Positions 1-12,100 of a stretch of 64,000 nt of DNA are shown piece by piece; position 1 is the first letter of the stretch; each line of letters opens with the position of its first letter. Origin of the DNA: Stagonosporopsis chrysanthemi (Eukaryota; Ascomycota; Dothideomycetes; Pleosporales; Didymellaceae); contig JAFISE010000024.1 in assembly GCA_022560025.1 (NCBI GenBank), positions 62,001 to 126,000 on the forward strand, in the 5' to 3' direction. A model generated the notes under the pieces. It was not told where the DNA came from. It searched no databases and saw nothing but the letters and a program-made list of their open reading frames with translations. A program made the translations under genes and the position numbers.

Positions 1-93
1 ATGGCACAAGAAGGTGGCATCCACGCTCTTCAGCTGACTACTCGGACGCTAGAAGAGGATGACGCACGAAAGCAGAAGGAGGCTGCTGCATAG
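1..93 (+). CDS. 3' end of an unidentified protein-coding gene (partial)
   Basis: An open frame runs from the first base to a TAG at 91-93 and encodes about 30 residues ending in an acidic/basic, Ala-rich tail (EEDDARKQKEAAA). The codon pattern looks coding and the sequence is hydrophilic, like the C-terminal tail of a soluble protein. The ATG at base 1 is probably an internal Met and not the start, because the window cuts in here. Too little remains to name a family. Confidence 0.35.
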   Translation: MAQEGGIHALQLTTRTLEEDDARKQKEAAA

Positions 94-673
94 ACAGATT
101 TTCAACATTAGAAGATACCCACTTTACATATTCTATATCTGCAAGCAGATGTAGCATTTATCAATACCAGCACAGTACAGAACCCATCATCCATGCACGG
201 AACAGCGGGACTGTGTCTGCTCTATTGGCCTAATCGAGCACAGGCTATCCGGACCGCTCAACCGGCGAACCTGCCAGGTGTTGTTCTGATGGGTAAAATT
301 GTCTGAAAACAACCCAACCCTCTGCAGAAACAGGCATATCAGGAGCGCTGTGCCTCGAAAGCGCAATGTCTTTTGTACATGGATGTGCTCTGGTGCTCGG
401 GCGGCAATATATTGCGACACTCCGTGAGCGTGCCATCTGGCTGCTTGACGTCCCGACTGTGCCGCAATTGCTACAAAACACGAGCAGAAAATGTTGTGAT
501 AGAACATCTGGAGTTGTTGCCGAGCGTTCAATGGCGGCTCATCGGGACGTCATTCGGAAAGTCGAAGCAGGCGCCATCAACAAAAGGGTAAAGAGCTAGA
601 AGTACCTTTATAAGTTCCACCACAACACAGACATTGGTTTAGGACAGTCCCGCCGCAAACGTATCCGCTCACA
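94..673. other. Intergenic region upstream of the SMP-30 gene
   Basis: This 580-base stretch contains only short overlapping ORFs without family resemblance. It should hold the terminator of the gene at the left edge and the promoter of the gene at 674. A TATA-like hexamer lies at 609-614. Confidence 0.6.
609..614 (+). promoter_or_regulatory. TATA-like box of the SMP-30 gene
   Basis: TATAAG lies 60 bases before the predicted ATG at 674, in an AC-rich leader. The spacing would suit a short 5' UTR. The call rests on motif and position only. Confidence 0.3.
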
Positions 674-1951
674 ATGCCTGAAGTGAAGATCTACGAAGTC
701 AAAGAGGTACGTTTCAAATATGCGTCTAGAGATTCAAGCGCAGTTATGATGTGGAGGGGTAGCTCCATTGTACCCCGCTGAGGTCACAGCGAGATGCACA
801 ACAACAAACACACTGTCACGCTTTTGTCGTTGCACAAAATGTGAAACGCACCCTGACATGATCTTAGCCGTACATCGAGACGTACTGCTCGCTCGGCGAG
901 GGCCCGTTCTGGGAGGAGGAAACCAACACCGTACGCTTCCTCGACGTTGAGAAGCAGGAGCTGCATCGCGTAGACATCAGCAAGGGGCCTTCGAGCCACA
1001 AGCTTGTGAAGAAGCTTGACATCTCGTTAGGGTGAGTTGAACATTGCGTAGTCTGGCAATTGCCTATAAGAAGGGAATCGTAGAGCTGAGGATGTACAGC
1101 TGCACAGCAGACATCGAAGGAAATGATAAGGAGTTCGTTTTCGGTGGCAAGTACGGCTACGGAATCGCAAACAAGGAGACTGGAGACTACCGATGGGTCA
1201 AGAAGGTTTGGTCAGAGGATGAGATCAAGGCGAACAAGCACGAGAAGTTCCGTGGCAATGACGGCGCAGTCGACTCGCAGGGTCGCTTCTGGGCCGGCTT
1301 CATGTTCGACCCGTTGGTCGAGGAGATGAGGTCGGACGGTGAGTCGAGACCCGCCTCACAACATGAAGCGAGATACTAAACGTATACACAGGTGCCGTCT
1401 TCCGTCTGAACCCCGACCTGTCTCTCGACCGCTCGCTCAGCGACATCTGCATTCCCAACGGAACAACATGGAACCAGAGCGACAATATTATGTTCTTCGC
1501 TGACAGCCCCGACAAGATCATCTACCAGTTCGACTTCGACCCCAAGACTGGTTCTGTCACCAACAAGCGTCCCTTCTTCACCATGCCCAAGGACAACAAG
1601 TACGGCGAGAACGCGGTGCCAGACGGTCACTGCATCGATGAGGAGGGATACATGTGGACTGCACTACACGATGGAGGCCGTGTGCTGAGGATCTCGCCTC
1701 AAGGCGAGGTTGTTGCGGAGATCAAGCTTCCCACCAGCCAGGTCACTTGCCCCTGCTTTGTTGGCACGCAGTTGTTCATCACGTCTGCGGGCGGTGGCGG
1801 ACCTAGTGGGGATGATGGCAAGCCGGTTGACAAGTTTGCGGGCAGCTGTTTCCTGGTCGATGTTGGTGTGCGGGGGCTGAAGAGATTCAAGTTCAAGGGC
1901 GGTACAGATGTTGAGGGTGGAAAGGTCGATGGCAAGGTGGTTGCAGAATAG
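674..1951 (+). CDS. SMP-30/gluconolactonase-like protein
   Basis: Four exons are inferred: 674-706, 868-1031, 1100-1338 and 1392-1951, joining in phase to a 331-residue protein. Introns begin GTACGT, GTGAGT and GTGAGT and end in TAG, CAG and CAG. The translation shows the six-bladed beta-propeller landmarks of the SMP-30/Gluconolactonase/LRE-like family: an early metal-ligand Glu in SLGEGPFW, an NDGAVDSQGRFWAG segment, PNGTTW followed by FADSPD, and PDGHCIDEEGYMWTA followed by GGRVLRISPQG. Family members are divalent-metal-dependent lactonases that hydrolyse sugar-acid lactones such as gluconolactone, or related esters. The substrate cannot be told from sequence. No signal peptide is evident, so a cytosolic enzyme is likely. 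The length is typical of the family and the putative metal-site residues are present. The next gene is convergent, about 0.8 kb downstream. Confidence 0.88.
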
Positions 1952-2738
1952 ACGTGAGTAGAATATGCTTGGTTCGAGCCGCTTGTCCGGAAGTTCAGCC
2001 ATATACTGAAGATAATCGGAAATCGCAACATGCTGTACTCGAATACTAGAGCTATGTCATAGACACATCCTAGTCGGTGAAGAAGGGAGCCTATGAAAGG
2101 CATGCTGATGAAGACTCATTGACGGGCTCAAGCTCCCCTGACGCATCGTACCTTGCGTGTAAAGTCGGCACTCACACGAAGAGGGCTTGATGACGCTCCG
2201 CTTGTCACGGAGCAAGCGGGGGTCTGTATCGTACGGCACGTTCCCGGCATTCGAGGAAAGATAACAGATGTAATGAGTAACTCGTGGTGGCGCCCTTGCG
2301 CAATGGCAATGCAACCGGCTCCCAATCCCGCTCACTTCCCGGCAGCCTAAAAACGTTGAGGCTGCCGTGTGCCGACGCAAGGCAAGGGATGGGTCTCTGA
2401 AACGTACAAACGACATGGGACTGACATGTGAGGATGCTCTATTTGAACATGTTGATTATTGAATTTAGGATAACGCCGATTCAAATGCACCATTGTTGCA
2501 GCGCCGAAGCGCCTGCAGTCTTGCTTGAAGCCCGAAACGCCGGATCCCGCTCTTGCGCACTCGCTCTGAATTGTCCGCTGCGGGGTATACGTACAGGTGA
2601 TTAATTATGAATGCTCGCTCAGCCGTAGGGAAGGGGGATACATGAAGGGAGAAAGAAGGGAAAGGTCGTGGGTATGCTTGCGTGTCGATCGGATAGAAGT
2701 CGTTCGCTCATGGGTTCGCTGAATCGTATCCCGGTAAA
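1952..2738. other. Intergenic region between two convergent genes
   Basis: This 787-base stretch separates the stop codons of the SMP-30 gene (plus) and the GT34 gene (minus). It should contain both 3' UTRs and terminators. No credible coding sequence, tRNA or repeat was seen. Confidence 0.6.
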
Positions 2739-3909
2739 TTATTTGCCGCCGTTCTCAGGCCTCCAGACATCCTTGTGCCCCTTCTTGCCCCAGAACTCCT
2801 CAAACCACTCCTGACACTTGCCGCCGACCCAGCAGCCAGCGAAGTGGACAAGCAGGTCGCCGTCGCGGTAGCCCATGTTGTCGCCGCCTTGGACGTAGGC
2901 ATTGAATTTTCGTTGGGGGTAGATGCCGACGTGGTTGCGCACAAGCTGGTGCTCGAGCATGAGGTGCTTGATTGCGTCTTGCTCGGCTCCATTGTGGTCC
3001 TGGCCCATGAGCATGGTATAGTCGGTCATCATTTCGAGAGTCCAGCGAGTGAATGCAGAGCGGCGGAAGAAGGTGCTGCCGGTGTTGACACTCTGGTGGT
3101 CCTGTGTGATCAGGATGTCGATGTCCTCAACACGGAAGTTCTTGGGGGTGTTGATGTTTGTGGGGTTCTTCTTCAGTTGGCCGTCGAGAATGGGTGTGTC
3201 ACGCATTAGACCGCGCTTGATGGCGGCGGGACCGACGATTTCCTTGACGAGGTCGTAATCTGGCTCCATCATAATGATGTCGGTATCAATGAGCCAGACC
3301 CATTCAGCTTTCGGGTAGAGGGAGAAGGCTTCGGAGACGGCGGGTATCTTGGACCAGGTCTGCAGCAGTCACGTCAGTAAGGGTTCTGCTCAAGAATTGA
3401 TTCAGTATTGGCGACGTACTCTGTGCGCCTCGCCAATATCGTAACGACTGGTGTTGAGCCAAAGGTGGGTGTAGCCGTGCCGGTCGCAGTACTTCTGGCG
3501 GTCGTCCAGCACTCGTTCGAGGACGTTAGGGATTGCGCTATTGTGGCCGCCACCATCGCTTGCGGTCAGGACGACGATGTCTTGGTTGCGCGGATTCCGC
3601 GCATAGCCTTTCCACCCAGCATAGTCAGGCACGTTCCAATCCCATTCTGGCTGCGCTTTGAAGTAGCCAGGCTGCGGTTGGTCGTTCTTCAGGGTTGTGG
3701 GTAATACTGATTCGCCAGGGGCGTAGTTGCGGTAGTAGTCGACTGGTACATCGCCGAAGAATCTGAAGATGACTATCAATGCTGTGACTATAGAAATCGC
3801 AGCTATTATAGGTCTGTCGCGCATGGGTCAGTCAGGAACCCAGAATGCAGATCCTGGGACCTTGCCAGGGGCATGCTTACTTTCTAGGGGCACTGGACAG
3901 GGCGTTCAT
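2739..3909 (-). CDS. GT34 family alpha-mannosyl/galactosyltransferase (GMA12/MNN10-like)
   Basis: Minus-strand gene with exons 3909-3881, 3813-3420 and 3359-2739, giving 347 residues. A short cytosolic tail is followed by one membrane anchor (about residues 11-29), the type II topology of Golgi glycosyltransferases. The catalytic domain has IVVLTASDGGGHN, WSKIPAVSEAF, then LIDTDIIMMEPDYDL with the metal/nucleotide-sugar-binding DxD at about 166-168, and a C-terminal LVHFAGCWVGGKC. These are hallmarks of the GMA12/MNN10 family, which adds alpha-mannose (Mnn10/Mnn11 in yeast outer-chain N-glycan synthesis) or alpha-galactose. Which sugar is added here is not decidable. The start is uncertain. 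The mini-exon at 3909-3881 (MNALSSAPRK, donor GTAAGC, acceptor CAG) joins in frame; otherwise the ATG at 3824 starts inside the second exon and replaces the first ten residues with four. Confidence 0.9.
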
Positions 3910-6900
3910 CTTGTGACTGCTGGCAAGAGCTTTCGGGAGAGACCGCAGCATTTGGCAGAGGGGGCAGCGCGACAGTTTTTAGGGCGCGAGGTAGGATCTG
4001 CGAGCAGCGCGCGAGGGACATGAGCAAGGAAATGACAGAGAGTCCGCGCACCCGTTCCGGGAGCCTATCTACAGATGAGATGAACGGCGTGCGGCGGCGT
4101 GCTCGGGCAGGGCTGAGCCATGCAAAATTGGCTTATTAGGCCGAGTTCGCGCCAGGTAAAGAAAGACGCACTGAGAGGTGACTGAGCAGGCCAGGGCGTC
4201 TGATTGGCGCGTCTGTCCTCCGTGATGCGGTTCTTGCCAAGGATAGGCCGGACACGAACGAACACCAGACTAAGAGCGGCCGCGCCGCGCAGTCGCACAG
4301 AAACCGCATGGCGACGCGAGGGGCTTTCATCATCGAACCGTGAGAACACGACGACGCTTCCGTCACAGCTGCTTTCCCTCCAGGCGCCATCATCATCAGC
4401 CCGTCTTCTGCCTTGGTACCGGGCACCGCCGTCAAGACCCTCACGCCCGCATAGGATTTCAATACAGCCAACGCTTGGGCGCCTACATATCCAAAATTGC
4501 GACTCGTATAGCTCACTGCTCTGGCCACTTGGCGGTATCGTGCTCCCTTTTTGCTCCTTTCGGTCGCCTGCTGTTGTGTAAGGCTTACACAAGTAGCGTA
4601 CATGTCACCTCGGCTGCTTTCGATGGCGCGCCCCTCGCGAGCGGTGGTGTGGCCTAAGGGCTGAACTGTTGGCTGCTTGCGTGAATTATGAAGCTATTTA
4701 GCCTGCAGCCGGCAAATGTGGCTGACCGCACGCCAGGCTTGAGGCTGAAAAAATGCAACCCAGAATAGATGCATTATTATGCATGCCAACCAGCCACCCG
4801 GTCACTGGGGAAAAAAAGAAAAAAGTGACAGCACCGCTCTCGATTGGAATGCAAAGCTTGACGAAGCTTGTACAGCAGACACCAGAATCTTGCAGCATTG
4901 ACATAAAAATGAAGCCTGCGCTCACGCACAGACGGCAAAATGGAGTTTGTAGGATCTGCTTATGCCATTTCTAATCCCTCCCTTATCGCTCAGCCTCTTT
5001 CTTGGCTCGGGCGCCTCACGTATTGACGGGAGATCACCCTGGCTAGCTTAGGCAGGTCCTTGCCCATTCGCCCTGCCCTCAATCAACCCGCCATCAACAA
5101 ATTCGTAATACGCGCTCGTTCATCGCCATATAGAAACGCGACTGATGCTGCGACCTCCCAAGCTTCTGGGAACTCTCGGTCCAAGATGCATGGGGTGGTG
5201 TCCTTGTTCAGGCGAAATTCGCGAATGGGTGAATTGAACTGCTTCGCTAACGTTCCCTCCGCTGCCGACGGTCAGCTTCGCGTCTTCAACGCACGCCATG
5301 GAACACATACGGGCATAATACCCCCTCGAAGGTAGTAATCTTCGCACAGCAACGAGTGTACATACGCCAGCACGCTCCGCAACGCGAATTGGCTAGCGAT
5401 ACTTCCAACGCTCACAGTTGAGCCCCTGTCCTGGATCACCTTGGGTCCAGCAACGCTTGAGACCATGTTGACAGACGACAGACCTAGACGCCATAGCGCC
5501 AAACATCTTGCAGTACACCGGATTTTTGACTTTCCACAGCCGTACATTTTGAATTTGATACTAATCATGTCACCCGCACGGGTCTCACGCATCGAACGAG
5601 CATTACGCCGCACCCCCTGTGTGAGCCGCAATTACTTCGGAGCACATCGCCCACCTGCGTGAGCCTCGCGTTCACTGCGGTATGTGCTTCTTTGTAGTCT
5701 TCAAGTCTGGCTCCGAAGGACAATCAAGTTCGACACAGCCTGTGACGACCGTTTACGAGAGGTGGATCAGGCTGCATATCTACGAAAGCGCAGCCAATAC
5801 GGATCAACGACGCCGGTAGGCACGCTCGCTCGTGCGTGTGATTATACAACACGGTAGCCCATAGACGATCATTCCAACACCCTACAAATCATCACTATCT
5901 GGTCTCATCTTCCCATGAATCGATTCCAGTGCTGCACTCTCATTGACTCAAGTTTAGGCCATTCGTCCATTCTCCCTGCCTTTAAGAACTGTGAGTGCCT
6001 CGTCTTCAGATCAACGGACAAGGACCATTGCTGTGCATGCGCCACTGTGGTATCCAAGCGGCAACCTTTCGACATGTTCACTTCCTAACCCTGCAATGGT
6101 CTCGGCGGACTACATTAGGATGCCGTTGCGCAGGTTCAGCGCGGGTTAGCAGATGCTTATGCCATTATGTTTCTTGATGCACTCCGGTCCTGGCGTCGTC
6201 TTTCGTTTTCTGAGCTTCTGATTCCGCAGCTGCGACCGCGTTGAGGATTTCTTTAAGCACACTGGTCAAAGCAAACCAACACATCACCAACGTCGCACCG
6301 TCATAGCGAGCCTTGACTTCCGAATGAAAATTTTGAGCAGTAGCGTCGCGATGGTCGTTCGGAAGGCGCATCGGTCGCCGGATTTGATGCGAATGGCGAC
6401 GAGATACGGCTCTGGAAGGGTAGAGTCGGTACGAAATCTGATGTTTTTGTGAGCCAATCCGCCAATCGAGCTATGGCGTCTCAGATATCCTCTTTGGAGG
6501 CATTCGCCCGGTCTAGTGCGACCTCCTTGGCTCCAGGCGCATTTCCAGCAGATGACATCCTGAACTACAGATTTTCAAGCCGCATTCGTGCTACGTCAGA
6601 GATGAGCGTCATCTTCGGTTTCTTCCTGGCAAACGACTCGTATGCGTAATGCTGAGAATGATTTTGCTGCACAGGAGACAAGAGCAGGAACGAGGATGTC
6701 GGCATGATCAAATCTAAGGGGAAATTCTGGCGAGGTGTCAACAAAACATGCGATGTTGTCTGGGGAACATAACACCCGTCTCTTCTCCACACACGAGGAA
6801 AGTCAGTCCTAAGCTTGCTACTCGATATCGTCCAGGCCAGCCACCTCCTGCGAGCCCCTTCCTACTTTCGGAATGCGCGATCTTTGACATCCGAGCTCGA

Positions 6901-7623
6901 TGTCCGCCAACATCCAATCATGGGCAGATGACGTGCAGGAATGACCTCGTTCGGCCCGGACGCATAAGTTGCCATTGACGGGTCCTGTTCCCAGTGGCTG
7001 TCCTTAGGGTATCTTTACGATCGTTGTACTACAAGTACCAACGTCGGGTTTGATGCCTTCCACATCAATGGTCAGACGTTAACACAGCCTACGTCAATGA
7101 CTTAGCTCTAAAGCGGAAGCCCGGAACGATTGTTGATCATGTTTGTCGATAGGTCCGTTTACTTGGTTGCGGGATACACCCGCTCTTACAGATATACGTT
7201 TCCCGAGCCTGTGTTACGCCTGGACATTATTCCGATTGAGGTATAGCCCTCCAACCTATGGGATACAGAGCCCTACACGAGTGAGCCTGCATTCCAGGGT
7301 CCACAATCTTGCCGTGATCATGTCGATCTTTACCCTGAAAGTGCACATATTCGACCGTTGTCAGGGGAGTGTATGACATCCTTGGATCTAGTAGGGGGCG
7401 ATTGTGTCGAATGCAAGAAGCCGACTCTTTCCTTTCCTCCCGATGTATCTCAGATGACATAGCGGCATCACATTGTCAACGGACCCTGGGCCACCGCTGT
7501 TGTGTTTGAGCACACGTCTTGCCCTGGGAAATTGGGTGGCATGTATATGTACAGGGAAGACGCTTTCCGGAATGCGGGCTCTGTCTTTCTTCCCAGCACG
7601 ACATTCGTCATCTTTCCTGCACG
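3910..7623. other. Gene-poor region (3.7 kb)
   Basis: I found no ORF with recognisable family features or a plausible exon chain in this 3.7-kb stretch. The left part holds the GT34 promoter and the right part the MFS transporter promoter. Many short overlapping ORFs on both strands have no domain signature. Unrecognised non-coding RNA genes or lineage-specific small genes cannot be excluded. Confidence 0.5.
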
Positions 7624-9169
7624 ATGTCCGAAAAGTTCCACAACAGCATCGAGCGTCGAGCCTCAGACAGCACGGCTGAATCCGAAGCGTGCGTCACCAA
7701 GGAACGACGTGAAGGCGGCGTGGCTGCATGGTTGACAGTGGTTGGCTCCATCCTTGTCTACTATGCTTCCATGGGTGTGCTGAATAGCTTCGGCTTCTTC
7801 AACAACTACTACAGCGATGACTTCCTCAGTAATACCCCAACGTCAACGATCGCCTTCATCGGTACACTTCAAATTGCGTTGATGAACTCGTTAGCAGCAA
7901 TATCTGGCTCTCTCTGCGACTATTACGGCGTAAGAGTCAGTACGAATGCTCTGAATTGCGCAGAAGCTGCTGCTGACATAGTATAGTGGCTATATGCCGG
8001 TGCAGGTAGTGGGACAGCGGCCGGATTGCTCATTCTATCTTTTGCACAGCCTGGTCGTTTCTGGCAAGTGTTCCTGGTCCAAGGTCTGCTAGTTGGGTTC
8101 GCTGCTGCCTTTGGAGCACAACCTGCACTTACCGTTGTTGGCCAACACTTCAGACAACAGCGAGCGGTCGCCATGGGCCTTGTTGCTGCTGGCTCAGCAT
8201 TAGGTGGCATTGGGTTCCCCCTTATGTTTGAACGTCTTGAGCCGCTACTAGGATTTCAGTGGATGCTCCGCGTGGCGGCGCTGAAGGTCGTGTAAGTGTT
8301 CGACTGCGACTAACCAATGACAAGTATCTAACCTGCCCAGTGTTCTCTACTCAATCGCAGCAGCAATCTCAACCAGCAAGCCCATTGGGAAAGGTCAACC
8401 AAGGAATTGTGGTTCTCTCATCGACTTCCGCGGCTTTCTCGACCTTCGCTATGCAGTCCTCTGCATTGGAGGTTTCTTTGCACAACTAGGGCAGTGGATT
8501 CCTTCGTACTACATCAGTAAGTATCTACTCATTGCCTATCTCTGACACGTGCTTACATGTACAAGAGATGTACACAAATGCTGCATACCCCGGCAATAGT
8601 GTAGACGGGTACTTCTTGCCCATGTTAAACGGCTGTAGCATTCTGGGGGCGGTGCTGTGAGTCATCACTGAACGTATAGTTACGCTTCCTTTGCTGAATC
8701 AATTTAGCGGAGGTTTTCTCGGCGACCGTATAGGAAGGCTCAACCTTCTTTGGCCCATTGTCATGTTCATAGGATGCATGTGCATCTTCGTTTGGCTACT
8801 TATCGACTCTCTCGCCGTCACTGTGTTATTTACCTGCCTCTATGGCTTCGGCACTGGCGCTTTCACAGCGTTGTTACCGTCGGTGGTTGGACAAATCACA
8901 CCTGACGAAAATTTGGGAGCGCGAGTGGGTGCTTTCTACAGTGTTGTTGCTATCGCAAGTCTGGTGGGGACACCCATCGGTAGCGCACTCATCACCAACG
9001 ACGATACGAGGGCAGGATACCGGTGGCTGATCATTTTTTCAGTAAGTGGGTGCGACACAAGATTTTGATCTTAACTAATGGCTCACAGGGTACGGCGATC
9101 ATGATCGGCGCGTCTTTTATGCTTGGAAGCCGCCTGCTACACGACAAGAGTTTCCGCAAGAAGTGGTGA
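7624..9169 (+). CDS. MFS transporter, monocarboxylate-porter (MCT/SLC16-like) family
   Basis: Six exons are inferred: 7624-7935, 7987-8291, 8341-8516, 8566-8656, 8708-9041 and 9089-9169, joining in phase to 432 residues. After a hydrophilic N-terminus of about 35 residues, WLTVVGSILVYYASMGVLNSFG begins a run of about twelve hydrophobic helices typical of fungal monocarboxylate-type major facilitator proteins. Family landmarks include YYGVRWLYAG at the loop 2/3 motif-A position, GSALGGIGFP, and GGFLGDRIGRLN, the second motif-A copy, after helix 8. Such proteins are usually plasma-membrane H+-coupled carriers for monocarboxylates, or transport other small organic acids and metabolites; the cargo is not predictable. 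The first donor is ambiguous: GTCAGT at 7936 keeps Val-Arg, as the family pattern prefers, whereas the better consensus GTAAGA at 7930 would delete those two residues in phase. No biosynthetic cluster surrounds it. Confidence 0.87.
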
Positions 9170-12100
9170 GCTCTGATATCTGAGGTATGCGAGATGTAAA
9201 TACCCAATCTGGAATGCCATTTGTAAAGAAGACTTGCAATTTTTGTGCAGAGATGTGGATGAACACCGCCTGTAACATATATCATCGCGCATTACTTCGT
9301 ATACTGTTAAAATTGGTCCGGTTCAGCTCCAAGAGCTATCACAAAACCTATCTTCGTGCAAAATTCATCATCGACCCACCAGCTGCTGCACCTTACTACG
9401 GCTGTTGACCCATGTCTCGGGAGCATGTGATCTTGCAAATCGCTATACATCCACATGTGATAGGGAGAGGACCAATGTTGTCGTATCTCCTGGTCATGAC
9501 GGGTGTGTGGTCCGAATCAACGTGCTTTCAGGCGACCCAGCCCATGCTGTCCAGCAGTTCCCGATGCACCGGACAGGGAGCTGCATGTTTCCGAAATAAC
9601 CTGCCGCACTGTTTGTATTTCAGTGTCTCTCAATATCAAATGCTTTTGAAGCAAAGACCCTCGCTTACATTGCCATCTAAGGCATTCGTTTGCTCTACGT
9701 AACTTTGTGTGTACCTCGATAGATGATTCCAAGCAGATCTCCTTAGTCCGGGTGGTGATTTGTACAGTCATATCTATGAGCTGCTCAACGAATGGCGACA
9801 CGTCAGTACTTACGGTACTGTCTTGCTAGAGTCTCGTTCATAGCAAGGGGGGGACAGGGGGTTAGCGATGTGGCTCATGTAGGACGTTCTGCTGGCTCTG
9901 ATTTGAGTCAACCTGGAATGATGGTCTACTACTCATTACGGGCGTTGTTTCTGCTTCATGAGGGGGTGGTGCGTGCCCTCACATTGTGAGGTATACACTA
10001 GGCTTTTGGCTTGGTCTGAAAGCACTCATCACCTTGCACGAGCCCAAGATCTCTCATGCACGACATGGCTGACCTCATATACGAGATTCTGCCGCACAAA
10101 CTGTAGAACGAGCTCGTCGTCGAGATAAAGATGTGAGCTGAAAGCTCCAAGTGAAGGCGCTGAGGAGATCCTTCCTCTTTTGTCACGATCTCCGAGCGGC
10201 AGACGCGGACGCACCCGACTCCCTGGTCGACCACATTCACAACACAACCCTACTTCAACCACTGCTTTGATGACACTTCCTGTGCCTCGTTCTGCGATAA
10301 TCATCCTGTGCCGAATGGAGGACGCTGCAGACGGTCGGACATGGCGTGGCGACAACTCAAACGACCCCGCGAGGCCAGTCTTGGGCCCCTAAATTCGCAA
10401 TCCCAAGCAAGACAGGCGCCAACCTCAAATAGACAGCAGACTTCCTGTTGATCAAACCAGCGCGCATACCTGATCGTCCCGTCAAAGGTGCGTCGCCGAT
10501 CAAAGGGCCAATAGCCTCGGTCGTTTGAGTCGGGACTTATGCATTGCATTTCTTTACAGCGGTTCAAATTCTTCTTGGAAAACAAAGCCCATGACCATCT
10601 GCACACAAACGGGCAAGTCGTGTCATCCCTCTGGCTCGACCTATCCCGCGGGACTAGGGTTGGCGAAAAAAAATGTCTCGATCGAGCAGAACGCCCGCCC
10701 CCTCACACACCGCACATGCCAATCAAACAACATGGCAGCCAAACTCGTTCCGGAATCCATCTCGCTCGATTTGCCTAACGGTCACAAGGCTTGCAAGACC
10801 TTTCGGCACAGCCTTGACTCCCACTTGCTTTTGCGGACAGGGTCCTCACAAGCCTAAACGTGGCCCTGTGCGTTGAACATTCCTCGTCGGAAGTTACCGC
10901 TGCGGCTCCACTGCACATGTTCCAGCATCTTGACACAAGAAGGGGGATCATGTTCCTGGTCAACACTAAGACACCAAGATTGCACTTAGCACTCGCCGCG
11001 TACGGTCGGTGTTGGTTCTCGGTCCGCTTGCGTGCGAGAGCCTTCTGCGGCTCGGGAGCCATAATTACCTGAACATGTCTTTCGCCCTACGGGCTTTGTA
11101 ACGGCGGGGTTGATTGGCAGAGCGTCGGCACCACATCAGCTTTCGAGTGAACTTTGTTGACCTCTTCCACGCATTCGTTCAACGGAACTCGATTAGCTAC
11201 GCCAGCCATGCTGATTATTGTTGAACTAATTGCGCTTAGTCGCGAGGGATGATGGGCATGAGGCTCTGTTAGCGGAGATCAGTCCATGCGTAGCCTGAGG
11301 TCTGCATGGCCACTATAGACATCCTTGTTGCTTTGTCGGCACACACGCTTTCATTCGCTGCGCGTCTCTCAAGATTCGGCCCGCTGAGTTCCATCCGAAC
11401 ATGGCAAAGTGTTGTTTAGCAGCTCTCGGGAAGGATTTCTCTGGGAACGCTAAAACCACTGGGTCGGTGCAGGCATTGACCCATGGCGTCGGCTTGTGGA
11501 GAGCTTTTGCACAGGCGAGGCCGAGGCGTCGACGCCATCATCGAAGCTAGCACGCTCTCCTCGTATTCCCACGCGGTCAACCCGAAATCAACGGGTAAAA
11601 CTGTCCGCTTCAGGACGCACGTTGACTCGAAACGGTTATCATGCTAGGCTCGAGCAGTCTGCTCGCCATCCAGGTCTTTGTGGGCCCAAGAGAGTCGGGC
11701 AGTAGGCTCGTCGTGCGATGTTCGGAGGCTCACCACACTCGCACAAGACGTGCCGTGCAACGGAAGCACAGCGCTATCGGTTTCGCGACGAACAGCGAAC
11801 AGCGAACAACAGCAGGCCGTACCGCTCGTCCGGCTGATTAGTATGGACCTTCAATTGCCTGCATTCCATTGCTAGGGTCCAGCAACACGAGATATAGGAG
11901 GTCCAGCCCATCGGCGCGTCCCCAGGAAGCCTCATGTGCTGATCACCCGTCAACGTGGCTTCCAGAGTTCCATGCGACTATACTCTGCACAGCATTTGAT
12001 GTTGCACTCTCAGTCGTGCGGCCTTCCAGAAGCGACTTCAATCTCGCTTTGGTACATTTTCATACTGTGCCCTGTACGCAAGCGCTGCAGCAAGCTTCGC

